From assembly GCF_028736175.1 (NCBI RefSeq), contig NZ_CP117880.1, positions 2,480,001-2,544,000 on the forward strand: a stretch of 64,000 nt of DNA. The letters are read 5' to 3'. Source of the stretch: Sphingobacterium oryzagri (GTDB lineage Bacteria; Bacteroidota; Bacteroidia; Sphingobacteriales; Sphingobacteriaceae). A program made the position numbers and the translations under genes. Shown here in pieces: positions 10,388 through 17,929 of the stretch. The stretch's first letter is position 1. The number at the start of each line of letters is the position of its first letter. The notes under the pieces were generated by a model. The model was given only the letters and a program-made list of their open reading frames with translations, was not told the DNA's origin and ran no database searches.

Positions 10388-10401
10388 ATGCGTATATCAT
10401 G

Positions 10402-11895
10402 CTAGCTTAATTGTAAAGCTGCTTGCGAGCGACGACGCACTTCTTCGCAAAGCACAGCGTCATCGTTAAGCTTTTTCCCCCAGGAAGGAATCATTTCGCG
10501 CAATTTCTTGCGGTAAGCGTCGGATTTAGCACGTTCCGGGAAGCATCTTTTTAATAAATTGATCATAATAGCGACCGACGTGGATGCCCCTGGTGAAGCG
10601 CCTAAAAGTGCCGCGATAGAACCATCTGCACTCGAAACCACCTCTGTTCCAAATTCCAGAATGCCGCCATGTTTTGGGTCTTTTTTGATAACCTGCACGC
10701 GTTGTCCGGCAATCTCGATGCCCCAATCTTCTAATTTTGCCGTTGGCATAAATTGTTTCAACGCATCCAGCTTATCCGACGGACTTTTCATGACCTCTGT
10801 GATTAAGTATTTCGTTAAATCCAGATTATCAAGACCGGCAGAAATCATCGGCCGAATATTAGATAACTTAATGGATGCTGGAAGATCAAAATAAGATCCT
10901 TTTTTCAAAAATTTTGTCGAGAATCCGGCATAAGGACCAAACAACAATGCTTGTTCACCATCGATATAGCGCGTGTCTAGATGTGGGACAGACATCGGCG
11001 GCGCACCAACCGAAGCTTTGCCATATACTTTAGCGTTGTGTTTCTGGATAATATCCTTGTTTTTACAGCGCAGCCATTGTCCGCCTACCGGAAAACCGCC
11101 GTAGCCTTTAGCTTCCGGAATGCCGGATTTCTCCAATAGCAATAACGAGTGGCCACCAGCGCCTATAAACACAAACTTGGCCTTTATTTTACGTTTCTCG
11201 CCGTTATTCAGGTCTTTTATTTCAATTTCCCAACGGGCGTCATCTTCACGCTTGATATCACGCACCTCTTGATTCAGGGAAAGGGTAATGTTTTCTTTTG
11301 TTTGTAAATGTTGCACCAAATCACGGGTTAATGTACCAAAATTTACATCCGTACCCATATCCACGCGCGTTGCCGCAATCTTTTCCTCGTTATCACGATT
11401 TTCCATCATTAATGGTATCCAATTGCTCAGCGTGGCTTTATCTTCGGTATATTCCATGCCCTTAAACAGGGTTTCCTTTTCCATGGTTTCGAAACGTGTA
11501 CGAAGGAAGTTGACATCTTTCTCACCAAACACGGCGCTCATATGGGGTACCTGGCGAATAAACTCGCTCGGGTTTTTTAAAATATCCTGCTCGACAAGGT
11601 AGGTCCAAAACTGTTTTGAAATCTCAAACTGCTCAGCAATATCAATCGCTTTTGCAATCTTGACACTGCCATCTGCCTGCTCGGGTGTATAATTCAACTC
11701 GCATAAGGCGGAGTGCCCTGTGCCAGCGTTATTCCATGCATCAGAACTTTCTGCAGCAACGAGGTCTAAACGTTCAACAATTTCAATATTGATGTCAGGA
11801 CTAAGCTCATTGATTAAGGTTCCCAATGTGGCGCTCATAATACCTGCACCGATCAAAACAACATCGACTTCAGATTTTTTAGTTTTCTTACCCAT
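10402..11895 (-). CDS. mqo: Malate:quinone oxidoreductase
   Basis: The 497-residue flavoprotein starts with a basic stretch and the FAD dinucleotide fold VVLIGAGIMSATLGTL. It keeps the Mqo family pattern through NNAGTGHSALCELNYTP, GAGGHSLLLLEKSGIP, GYGGFPVGGQWLRC and LLGASPGAST. It is a peripheral inner-membrane enzyme oxidising malate to oxaloacetate and passing electrons to quinone, in place of or beside NAD malate dehydrogenase in the TCA cycle. Length matches the family. A TAATTTTG box lies 18 bp upstream of the ATG on the same strand. It is a single-gene unit with its own terminator. Confidence 0.97.
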   Translation of the reverse strand: MGKKTKKSEVDVVLIGAGIMSATLGTLINELSPDINIEIVERLDLVAAESSDAWNNAGTGHSALCELNYTPEQADGSVKIAKAIDIAEQFEISKQFWTYLVEQDILKNPSEFIRQVPHMSAVFGEKDVNFLRTRFETMEKETLFKGMEYTEDKATLSNWIPLMMENRDNEEKIAATRVDMGTDVNFGTLTRDLVQHLQTKENITLSLNQEVRDIKREDDARWEIEIKDLNNGEKRKIKAKFVFIGAGGHSLLLLEKSGIPEAKGYGGFPVGGQWLRCKNKDIIQKHNAKVYGKASVGAPPMSVPHLDTRYIDGEQALLFGPYAGFSTKFLKKGSYFDLPASIKLSNIRPMISAGLDNLDLTKYLITEVMKSPSDKLDALKQFMPTAKLEDWGIEIAGQRVQVIKKDPKHGGILEFGTEVVSSADGSIAALLGASPGASTSVAIMINLLKRCFPERAKSDAYRKKLREMIPSWGKKLNDDAVLCEEVRRRSQAALQLS

Positions 11896-11912
11896 GATTT
11901 ATAAATTCCGTA

Positions 11913-11920
11913 CAAAATTA
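11913..11920 (-). promoter_or_regulatory. Candidate -7 promoter element of mqo (TAATTTTG)
   Basis: On the minus strand the box matches TAnnTTTG and ends 17 bp before the mqo ATG, a spacing like that of several other genes here. The nearest TTTG is about 25 bp further upstream, slightly too far for a consensus -33. Confidence 0.5.
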
Positions 11921-12133
11921 ACATTCGAATCGGTTTTCACAGAATCAAAATGTCAAAATTCTTTCATTATTCCTATCATTTTTTCAACAATAAGGCCAGC
12001 TTTGGCAGAGCTTCGTGATACGTGGCTTGATTCAATAAGCGGCTACGCTGAGGCGCATAGAAAATAAATTGTGGTATTTTCTGAAATATTTAACACTTTT
12101 GTGGATTAATAAAAAAGGAAACTCGCAGTACAA

Positions 12134-12877
12134 ATGAAATTATTAGAAGGCAAAACAGCTCTGGTTACAGGAGCATCCAAAGGCATCGGCAGAAAAATTG
12201 CGGAGGTTTTTGCTCAACACGGAGCGAATGTTGCATTTACGTATTTATCTTCTGTAGAGAAGGGACAGGCTTTGGAAACAGAGCTTCAAGCGTTTGGAAC
12301 GAAAGTTATCGGTTACCGCTCTGATGCGTCACAATTTGCAGAGGCTGAAAAATTGATTGAAAATATTGTTGCCGACTTTGGTACCATCGATGTAGTGGTC
12401 AACAATGCTGGTATTACGAAAGATGGTTTGTTGATGCGCATGACCGAAGAAAATTGGGATGATGTGATCAATATCAACCTAAAATCGGTGTTTAACGTGA
12501 CCAAAGCAGCTTCTAAAGTGATGATGAAAAACCGCAAAGGTTCGTTTATCAATATGAGCTCGGTGGTTGGCGTGCAGGGAAATGCTGGTCAGGCAAACTA
12601 TGCAGCTTCTAAAGCCGGTATCATCGGTTTCTCCAAATCTGTGGCCAAAGAATTAGGCTCTAGAAATATCCGCACAAATGTGGTGGCGCCCGGTTTTATT
12701 CGTACAGAAATGACTGAAGTGCTTGATCAAAAGGTTGTTGCAGGCTGGGAAGCAAACATTCCGTTGAAGCGCGCTGGCGAAACAGAAGATATCGCTAATG
12801 CTTGCTTGTTTTTAGCATCTGATCTTTCGGCTTATATCACCGGACAGGTTATTCCTGTTGATGGTGGTATGTTATAG
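12134..12877 (+). CDS. fabG: 3-oxoacyl-[acyl-carrier-protein] reductase
   Basis: The 247-residue short-chain dehydrogenase has the NADPH-binding TGASKGIG (12-19), NNAG (90-93), and the catalytic set N115, S143 (MSSVVG), Y156 and K160 (YAASK). The C-terminal GQVIPVDGGML is the classical FabG ending. It reduces 3-oxoacyl-ACP in each round of type II fatty-acid elongation, in the cytoplasm. It is not next to other fab genes, so a role with other substrates cannot be excluded, but similarity along its whole length to FabG is high. A strong terminator follows. Confidence 0.93.
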   Translation: MKLLEGKTALVTGASKGIGRKIAEVFAQHGANVAFTYLSSVEKGQALETELQAFGTKVIGYRSDASQFAEAEKLIENIVADFGTIDVVVNNAGITKDGLLMRMTEENWDDVININLKSVFNVTKAASKVMMKNRKGSFINMSSVVGVQGNAGQANYAASKAGIIGFSKSVAKELGSRNIRTNVVAPGFIRTEMTEVLDQKVVAGWEANIPLKRAGETEDIANACLFLASDLSAYITGQVIPVDGGML

Positions 12878-12899
12878 GCTAAACATATTCTTTTTTTAG

Positions 12900-12933
12900 A
12901 AAACGGGATAGTTTTATAAACTGTCCCGTTTTT
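12900..12933 (+). terminator. Intrinsic terminator of fabG
   Basis: A 15-bp stem (AAAACGGGATAGTTT with AAACTGTCCCGTTTT, one T-G pair) closes on a three-base loop and ends in T5. It lies 22 bp after the fabG stop. Confidence 0.92.
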
Positions 12934-13027
12934 CGTTATTCCAGATCATTAGATTTTTTTAACAAGTGACGGAATACAAATATTTCTAAATTCTAAAAGA
13001 ATGACATCTTTATAGCTATGTGGCTTA

Positions 13028-13124
13028 ATCCGGCGTTCGATCCCTAGCGGATGGCATGTGTATGATCGTACAGTCGCTGTAAAAGTAGGTGACCTCAACA
13101 AGGTCGGTGCATACGCTGCTTTTT
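13028..13124 (+). ncRNA. Candidate structured RNA (possible three-way junction)
   Basis: The intergenic stretch after the fabG terminator holds several nested complementary segments. A closing helix pairs 13054-13064 with 13110-13119 (one bulge, one G-T). Inside it are two hairpins: TACAG/CTGTA at 13069-13081 and GACCT/AGGTC at 13091-13105 with a CAACA loop. A further stem ATCCG/CGGAT (13028-13052) sits just 5'. The closing helix is followed by T5. I do not recognise the family; it resembles none of the riboswitch, SRP, 6S or RNase P motifs I know. Confidence 0.3.
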
Positions 13125-13258
13125 CTCATTTGCTAAGTCTTCAACTTCCATATCCATCGCTCTTTCAACGGTTAATGGAATACAAATTCTTGTAAAAAAG
13201 TAAAAAATGTATACGCCTAGTTTTGATTCCTTATACGCAGAGCGCCAAAATTTTGCCT

Positions 13259-13266
13259 TATCTTTG
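13259..13266 (+). promoter_or_regulatory. Candidate -7 element (TATCTTTG) close to the LuxE-like start
   Basis: An exact TAnnTTTG match ends 10 bp before the ATG at 13277, implying a leader of only a few bases. No well-spaced TTG lies upstream. Confidence 0.4.
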
Positions 13267-13276
13267 CTGTATAACG

Positions 13277-14257
13277 ATGAACGAACAAGCGAACATTTTT
13301 TCTATCCAAACGCCGGAGGAATTCAATCAACAGGCCCTTGCGGTGTTTCGTTTTCAGTATCAACATACGGCTATATACCGCGATTATGTCCGGCATCTCG
13401 GCATCGATACGGCAGCCATCCAGCATGTTACCCAAATTCCATTTTTGCCAATCGAGTTTTTTAAGACGCAAACCGTCTACGCGGGCGAAGCAGCTCCTGC
13501 TGTCGTTTTTAGCAGCTCGGGAACGACTGGCATGGTTACGAGCAAACATGAGGTTGCCGATGTAAGTTGGTATGAAACGAGCTTTCGACAAGCTTTCAAA
13601 CAGTTTTACGGTGCGGTAAGCGATATTGCCATCTTGGCCTTGCTTCCATCCTATTTAGAACGTTCCGGATCATCGCTTATTTACATGGTCGACGACCTGA
13701 TCAAGCAAAGCAAGCAGCCTGCTTCTGGCTATTTTTTGTATAATCACGCTGAACTTTATGAAACGCTGCACGAATTGAAATCTTCAGGAACGCGTACCAT
13801 CCTGATCGGCGTAACCTATGCCCTGCTCGATTTTTGCGAACAATATACCCTCGACTTTCCCGAGTTGATTGTTATGGAAACCGGCGGCATGAAAGGAAAA
13901 CGAAAGGAAATGATACGGGAGGAGCTGCACGCTATTTTAGCAGATAGCTTTGGCGTGAAGCAGATACATGCAGAATATGGCATGACCGAATTGCTCTCGC
14001 AAGCCTACTCATCAGGCGCCGGACGATTTTTTACGCCGCCGTGGATGCAGATCCTGATGCGCGACACCAATGATCCGCTTACTTTGCTGGACAATCAGCA
14101 AACCGGCGCGATAAACGTAATCGACTTAGCCAACTATTATACTTGCTCGTTTATTGCCACTCAAGATTTGGGAAAACGCCATGACGATGGCAGTTTTGAA
14201 ATACTCGGCCGATTTGATAACAGCGATATCCGCGGTTGTAACCTGCTGGTGCAGTAA
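13277..14257 (+). CDS. LuxE-like acyl-protein synthetase / adenylate-forming acyltransferase
   Basis: The chosen ATG at 13277 gives 326 residues beginning MNEQANIFSIQTPEEF; the upstream in-frame ATG (13223) would put the -7 motif inside the gene. The adenylate-binding P-loop SSSGTTG lies at 79-85, preceded by IPFLPIEFFKTQ and followed later by HAEYGMTELLSQAYS, as in the LuxE / phenylacetate-CoA ligase branch of the adenylate-forming superfamily. LuxE activates a fatty acid as an acyl-AMP and transfers it to a protein thiol. The usual partner, a LuxC-type acyl-CoA reductase, is not nearby, so its substrate is open. Confidence 0.82.
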   Translation: MNEQANIFSIQTPEEFNQQALAVFRFQYQHTAIYRDYVRHLGIDTAAIQHVTQIPFLPIEFFKTQTVYAGEAAPAVVFSSSGTTGMVTSKHEVADVSWYETSFRQAFKQFYGAVSDIAILALLPSYLERSGSSLIYMVDDLIKQSKQPASGYFLYNHAELYETLHELKSSGTRTILIGVTYALLDFCEQYTLDFPELIVMETGGMKGKRKEMIREELHAILADSFGVKQIHAEYGMTELLSQAYSSGAGRFFTPPWMQILMRDTNDPLTLLDNQQTGAINVIDLANYYTCSFIATQDLGKRHDDGSFEILGRFDNSDIRGCNLLVQ

Positions 14258-14297
14258 TCGGATATTAACTATCTACTAGCAAATGGTTTAAATAATA

Positions 14298-14322
14298 GCG
14301 AGCGCTATAAATTAGCGCCCGC
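14298..14322. terminator. Hairpin between convergent genes
   Basis: GCGAGCGCTA and TAGCGCCCGC pair with one mismatch around a five-base loop, 40 bp after the LuxE-like stop and just before the DUF4328 stop. The flanks are only moderately T-rich, so it is a weak bidirectional terminator candidate. Confidence 0.5.
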
Positions 14323-14336
14323 ATAAGTCAATTTTA

Positions 14337-15074
14337 CTATGCCGTCGGCGCATTGGTATCGTTAGCCGCTGGCGCAATGGCATTTGGCAACGGCACTTGC
14401 TCCACTAAAAAAATATTTTCATCGGGAAGCAATTCCAGTTGCGTGCTAAGGCTTTCATAGTTACGAATAAGCTGAATAAGTAAGATAGCCGCCAAAATAG
14501 AAGTACCATGATAGGCCAGCGTTAAATAACTGGAATCCAAAAGCGTATTCACCGAACTATCGTCACGCGTCATACGCGAAGCGATATTGCTCAGTATATT
14601 TGATACAATCCACAACGTCCACCAAATACCCATTACAGACTTTGCCAGCGGTTGTGGATACGTGATATCACGTTCTTCGTACAATTCTACAGTCTTATTA
14701 AACAAATCGCGGAAAATTTGGAATGGTCTCACTAAATTCACAAACGGAATAAACCAGGCTCCTGCAGCCATGCCCTCGGAGAAACGCAGATAGCTGGTTT
14801 TTTGATGCAGGTTGTAGTAGCTGCGTCTAAACCATAAGATAAAGGAAACGATTGTTCCGATAATCGCGCTGAAATAAAGTAATGCAACAACGCCTTCCCG
14901 CGTATCATTGCTACTTGCCATCTCCTCGCTCACGACCTCGCCAGCGGAAACACTTTTTAAAAGATCGATTTGCAGGATGGTAGAATAGATGCTCACCAGC
15001 GAAAAAACAATGCATAAAACAAGCATCAGCTGTGCAGCGCGCGCACGGGAAAATGTAGGTCGAATAGAATTCAT
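14337..15074 (-). CDS. DUF4328 membrane protein
   Basis: The 245-residue protein has about five hydrophobic segments (near 15-35, 62-82, 105-118, 148-168 and 190-205). It has the DUF4328 pattern: FILWFRRSYYNLHQ, then EGMAAGAWFIPFVNLVRPFQ, then SVMGIWWTLWIVSNILSNIA. DUF4328 is found in many bacteria as an inner-membrane protein of unknown function. The C-terminal 40 residues are Ala/Pro/Asn-rich and probably unstructured. It stands alone and nothing nearby suggests a role. Confidence 0.85.
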   Translation of the reverse strand: MNSIRPTFSRARAAQLMLVLCIVFSLVSIYSTILQIDLLKSVSAGEVVSEEMASSNDTREGVVALLYFSAIIGTIVSFILWFRRSYYNLHQKTSYLRFSEGMAAGAWFIPFVNLVRPFQIFRDLFNKTVELYEERDITYPQPLAKSVMGIWWTLWIVSNILSNIASRMTRDDSSVNTLLDSSYLTLAYHGTSILAAILLIQLIRNYESLSTQLELLPDENIFLVEQVPLPNAIAPAANDTNAPTA

Positions 15075-15266
15075 GGGTTAATAATTAAATTGATTTGATT
15101 GCTCTAATATAGCTATTTTGTGGAATTAATACCGTAAAATATAATACCAAGCCGCCTTTACACAGCCTGCTAAAGCTTTTTTATTAACTATGTAGCTTTC
15201 AAAAAACCGGTAGGTTGTTACGGCTGGAATTTTGGCTGCTGCAGATGAATCTTTTAGCGGTGTTTT

Positions 15267-16136
15267 TTACTGCAAACTTCGATCAGAAAAAGTGTCGCCG
15301 AGACTAAAATCACCAGTTTCGTAACCTTTTTTGAACCAAAACACCCGCTGTTGCGACGTGCCGTGCGTAAACGACTCGGGATTTACCTGTCCTTGTGCTT
15401 GCTCTTGCAGACGATCATCGCCGACAGCAGCGGCGGCCGTCATACCATCCCGAATATCTTCGTAAGTAAGTTCAATATTACTCACCCGCTGCACATGGTG
15501 TGCCCAAACGCCAGCGTAAAAATCTGCCTGCAATTCGGTCATCACAGAAAGTTTATTGGCAGCGCGTTCGTTCAATTTACTACGTCGCGCATTCGTTTCT
15601 GCCAAGGTGCCTACCAGCTGCTGGATATGATGTCCTACTTCATGCGCAATAACATAAGCAAGCGCAAATTCTCCCTTTGCACCGTAGCGCTGCGACAGCT
15701 CATCGCTAAAGCTTAGATCAAGGTAGATTTTCTGGTCGCCCGGACAATAGAATGGTCCGTACGCCGATCTTCCCATGCCACAACCCGCTGTTTCTGTTGA
15801 TCCGTTATAAACGGTCAACGTAGGTTTTTGATAAACCTGGCCCTGTTCTTCAAAAATCGCCGTCCATACGTCATCCGTGCTGGTTAACACCACATCCGCA
15901 AACGCAATCAGATTATCTTCTTTCGGCGTAGACTGATAGGCTTCGCCGTTTGCTTCACCGCCTTGTTGCGTTTGTTCTTGCAATTGCTGAAGCAATTGTT
16001 GCGGATCACCGCCCATAAATAAACCGATCAACAACACGATCACACCAGCCACACCGCCCAATGTCAATTTCTGACCGCCACTCATGCCGCGTTTGTCTTC
16101 CAAATTACCGCCTCTTCGGCCGTCCTGCCATTTCAT
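15267..16136 (-). CDS. YpfJ-like neutral zinc metallopeptidase
   Basis: The 289-residue protein has a short basic N-terminus with the family hallmark KWQDGRRGGN, one membrane anchor at about 24-42, a Gln-rich linker, and a periplasmic domain. The zinc site is HEVGHHIQ, with H165, E166 and H169. Other family marks are CGMGRSAYGPFYCPGDQKIYLDLSF and ELQADFYAGVWAHHV, which supplies the downstream acidic ligand. The YpfJ/KPN_02809 family is conserved but its substrates are unknown. It is divergent from the PhnA-like gene across a 110-bp spacer. Confidence 0.92.
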   Translation of the reverse strand: MKWQDGRRGGNLEDKRGMSGGQKLTLGGVAGVIVLLIGLFMGGDPQQLLQQLQEQTQQGGEANGEAYQSTPKEDNLIAFADVVLTSTDDVWTAIFEEQGQVYQKPTLTVYNGSTETAGCGMGRSAYGPFYCPGDQKIYLDLSFSDELSQRYGAKGEFALAYVIAHEVGHHIQQLVGTLAETNARRSKLNERAANKLSVMTELQADFYAGVWAHHVQRVSNIELTYEDIRDGMTAAAAVGDDRLQEQAQGQVNPESFTHGTSQQRVFWFKKGYETGDFSLGDTFSDRSLQ

Positions 16137-16246
16137 AATTTAATCGAATTTAATAATCAATATTACGAAATATTTCTCAAGTTTGAATAGCGGACAAACC
16201 CGTTTAAATGACCTACTTTTCGTATTTTCGCCAAAAATAACACAAG

Positions 16247-16828
16247 ATGTCTTTAGAAACTCTACTTGCAGAACGCAGCGGCACGAGCTGTGAGCTCTGC
16301 AAGCGCCATGAACAGCTCGCTGTTTATGCTGTACCACCTACGAATCAGGCTGTTTTAGAACGCAGCATTTACGTATGTAAAACCTGTTTAGATCAACTCG
16401 AAAAAAGAGAGCAACTTGACGAGGCACATTGGCGTGTGTTGTCGGAAACCATGTGGTCTGACATCCCGGCGGTTCAGGTGGTTGCCTGGCGTATGCTCAG
16501 TCGGCTAAGAAACGAAGCTTGGGCTGCGGACAACCTGGATATGCTGTATCTCGATGACGAACTATTAAACTGGGCAAAGCAGACCGGCGATCATGAGCAA
16601 GATAGCCTCGTATTGTTTCATCAAGATAGCAATGGCAGTCGATTGCTGGACGGTGATACAGTCGTGCTTATTAAGACGCTCGACGTTAAAGGATCTACAT
16701 TATCCGCCAAATTGGGAACGGTGGTAAAAAATATTCGTTTGGTGCAGGATAATCCAGCACAAATCGAAGGAAAAATTGAGGGACAAACTATCGTTATCCT
16801 GACGAAATACCTGCGTAAAGGCAGTTAA
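16247..16828 (+). CDS. PhnA/YjdM-family zinc-ribbon protein
   Basis: The 193-residue protein has an N-terminal four-cysteine zinc ribbon (C15 and C18 in SCELC; C44 and C47 in VCKTC) and a C-terminal PhnA domain with DGDTVVLIKTLDVKGS and KLGTVVKNIRLV, a small SH3-like barrel. The name comes from a supposed role in phosphonate use that is not well supported; the function is unknown. Between the two domains is a helical insert of about 80 residues. Its stop lies 12 bp from that of a convergent hypothetical gene. Confidence 0.88.
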   Translation: MSLETLLAERSGTSCELCKRHEQLAVYAVPPTNQAVLERSIYVCKTCLDQLEKREQLDEAHWRVLSETMWSDIPAVQVVAWRMLSRLRNEAWAADNLDMLYLDDELLNWAKQTGDHEQDSLVLFHQDSNGSRLLDGDTVVLIKTLDVKGSTLSAKLGTVVKNIRLVQDNPAQIEGKIEGQTIVILTKYLRKGS

Positions 16829-16840
16829 AATGGGTAAGGC

Positions 16841-17212
16841 TTAGTTGTCCAGGCTCCATGCAAAGTAGCTGGCTTTAGCATGCATGGCCTGCTCACGATA
16901 CGTAAAATCAAAATCCAGGTAATCGGCAGCGCAAGATTCCACGTCGGCGCAGCAAAACCGACGGTTAATGCGAAAGGCTAAGCGAAAGCGGCCTTTCGAC
17001 GTTTCTCGATTGTAAAACAGGGATTTCACCTCAAAATCGGTAAGCTGTGGCGCTCCATCTTTATCCGTCAACTGATCAAACACAAACGCGTTGATCGCTT
17101 CCTCATGGGCTGTAGAAAGTTCCTGCCCTAGTAGCGCGGGCCTTTCCAGGCAGGAAGCAAAGCTGCTATCAGTAATCGCTATCGTTAGTTTGATCTCGCG
17201 TGTCATACTCAT
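16841..17212 (-). CDS. Hypothetical protein, 123 aa
   Basis: I do not recognise a family. The product starts MSMTREIKLTIAITDS, is soluble, lacks a signal peptide, and contains three cysteines near FCCADVESCAAD (about residues 87-95), possibly structural. Its first 44 nt overlap the 3' end of the upstream gene on the same strand, so the two are almost certainly translated together from one message. An alternative ATG lies two codons downstream. Codon use and base composition look like those of its neighbours. Nothing indicates a function. Confidence 0.7.
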   Translation of the reverse strand: MSMTREIKLTIAITDSSFASCLERPALLGQELSTAHEEAINAFVFDQLTDKDGAPQLTDFEVKSLFYNRETSKGRFRLAFRINRRFCCADVESCAADYLDFDFTYREQAMHAKASYFAWSLDN

Positions 17213-17831
17213 ATGTTAAAATTTTATCAAACAATCGCGCCGATGGGAAATACTTGTCGCGCACGACCGCTACTGTTGCTAAATCGGCCTGAAGGTACTC
17301 GCATATCGCTAAAAACACCGTATAATCAATTAGCGGCAGCTGAAAACGCAGCAAGTCCTTGTCGAAACGAATCATGCCCTCAGCAAGATGAATGGTAAAT
17401 GCTGCCTTTTTGTTTTTGCGAAATGTAACTTGCGGGATCAGCTTTCCAAAATGTTCTTCCCAACGGCCTACATAGTGCATTACCCATTGGGATAATAAAG
17501 CCGCTTTGATCGTGTTTTCTGCCGCAGTGGTGATTGCTCTACCTTTTATATTACAGTAGATTATGTTATTTTTCATAAAAGGCTGATGCAGCCGCTCATC
17601 ATGCCGCACTGGCCAAACACGATCGAAGAGCGTCATCGATCCCGTTTTTATTTCCAATTTGCTCTCACGTTCTTGCTCCAACAGATTACGCAACGACCAC
17701 ACGGCCTCTTCCCGGGAAAGTTGCGCCGGAAGGCAAACGGCCTTACGCGATTCGCTCCAGTGCATAACTTCAATCATGCCATCTGCTTTTGTCAAAATTT
17801 CTATTTCCTGACCGTCAATATTCCAAAGCAT
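17169..17831 (-). CDS. Hypothetical protein, possible degenerate YgjP/DUF45-like metallopeptidase fold
   Basis: The 220-residue soluble protein has no family I can name with certainty. Its second half follows the spacing of YgjP-like (DUF45) peptidases: a region like the strand before the WGSC motif (IPQVTFRKNKKAAF), then GMIRFDKDLLRFQLPLIDY at the place of the IxFNxxLxxxPxxxIDY block. Where the HELxH zinc motif should be there is LAICEYL, so a zinc site would be lost. The resemblance is by eye and could be wrong. It overlaps the following gene by 44 nt and is divergent from the M13 peptidase gene. Confidence 0.7.
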   Translation of the reverse strand: MLWNIDGQEIEILTKADGMIEVMHWSESRKAVCLPAQLSREEAVWSLRNLLEQERESKLEIKTGSMTLFDRVWPVRHDERLHQPFMKNNIIYCNIKGRAITTAAENTIKAALLSQWVMHYVGRWEEHFGKLIPQVTFRKNKKAAFTIHLAEGMIRFDKDLLRFQLPLIDYTVFLAICEYLQADLATVAVVRDKYFPSARLFDKILTYEYDTRDQTNDSDY

Positions 17832-17899
17832 GCGGCAAAATACGTAAAAATTCGGGCAGCTAATACGGAATCGTTACGAATTTTTAAACGGACATTTGT

Positions 17900-17907
17900 T
17901 ATGTTTG
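17900..17907 (+). promoter_or_regulatory. Candidate -7 element (TATGTTTG) of the M13 peptidase gene
   Basis: An exact TAnnTTTG match ends 22 bp before the ATG at 17930, giving an expected leader of roughly 15 nt. The -33 region is T-rich but has no clear TTG. Confidence 0.55.
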
Positions 17908-17929
17908 CATAGATAAACAAATAACACAT

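Noticed and set aside
13034-13050. TTCGATCCC segment resembling a tRNA T-arm
   Set aside because: The rest of a tRNA cloverleaf (acceptor stem, anticodon arm, D arm) cannot be drawn around it.
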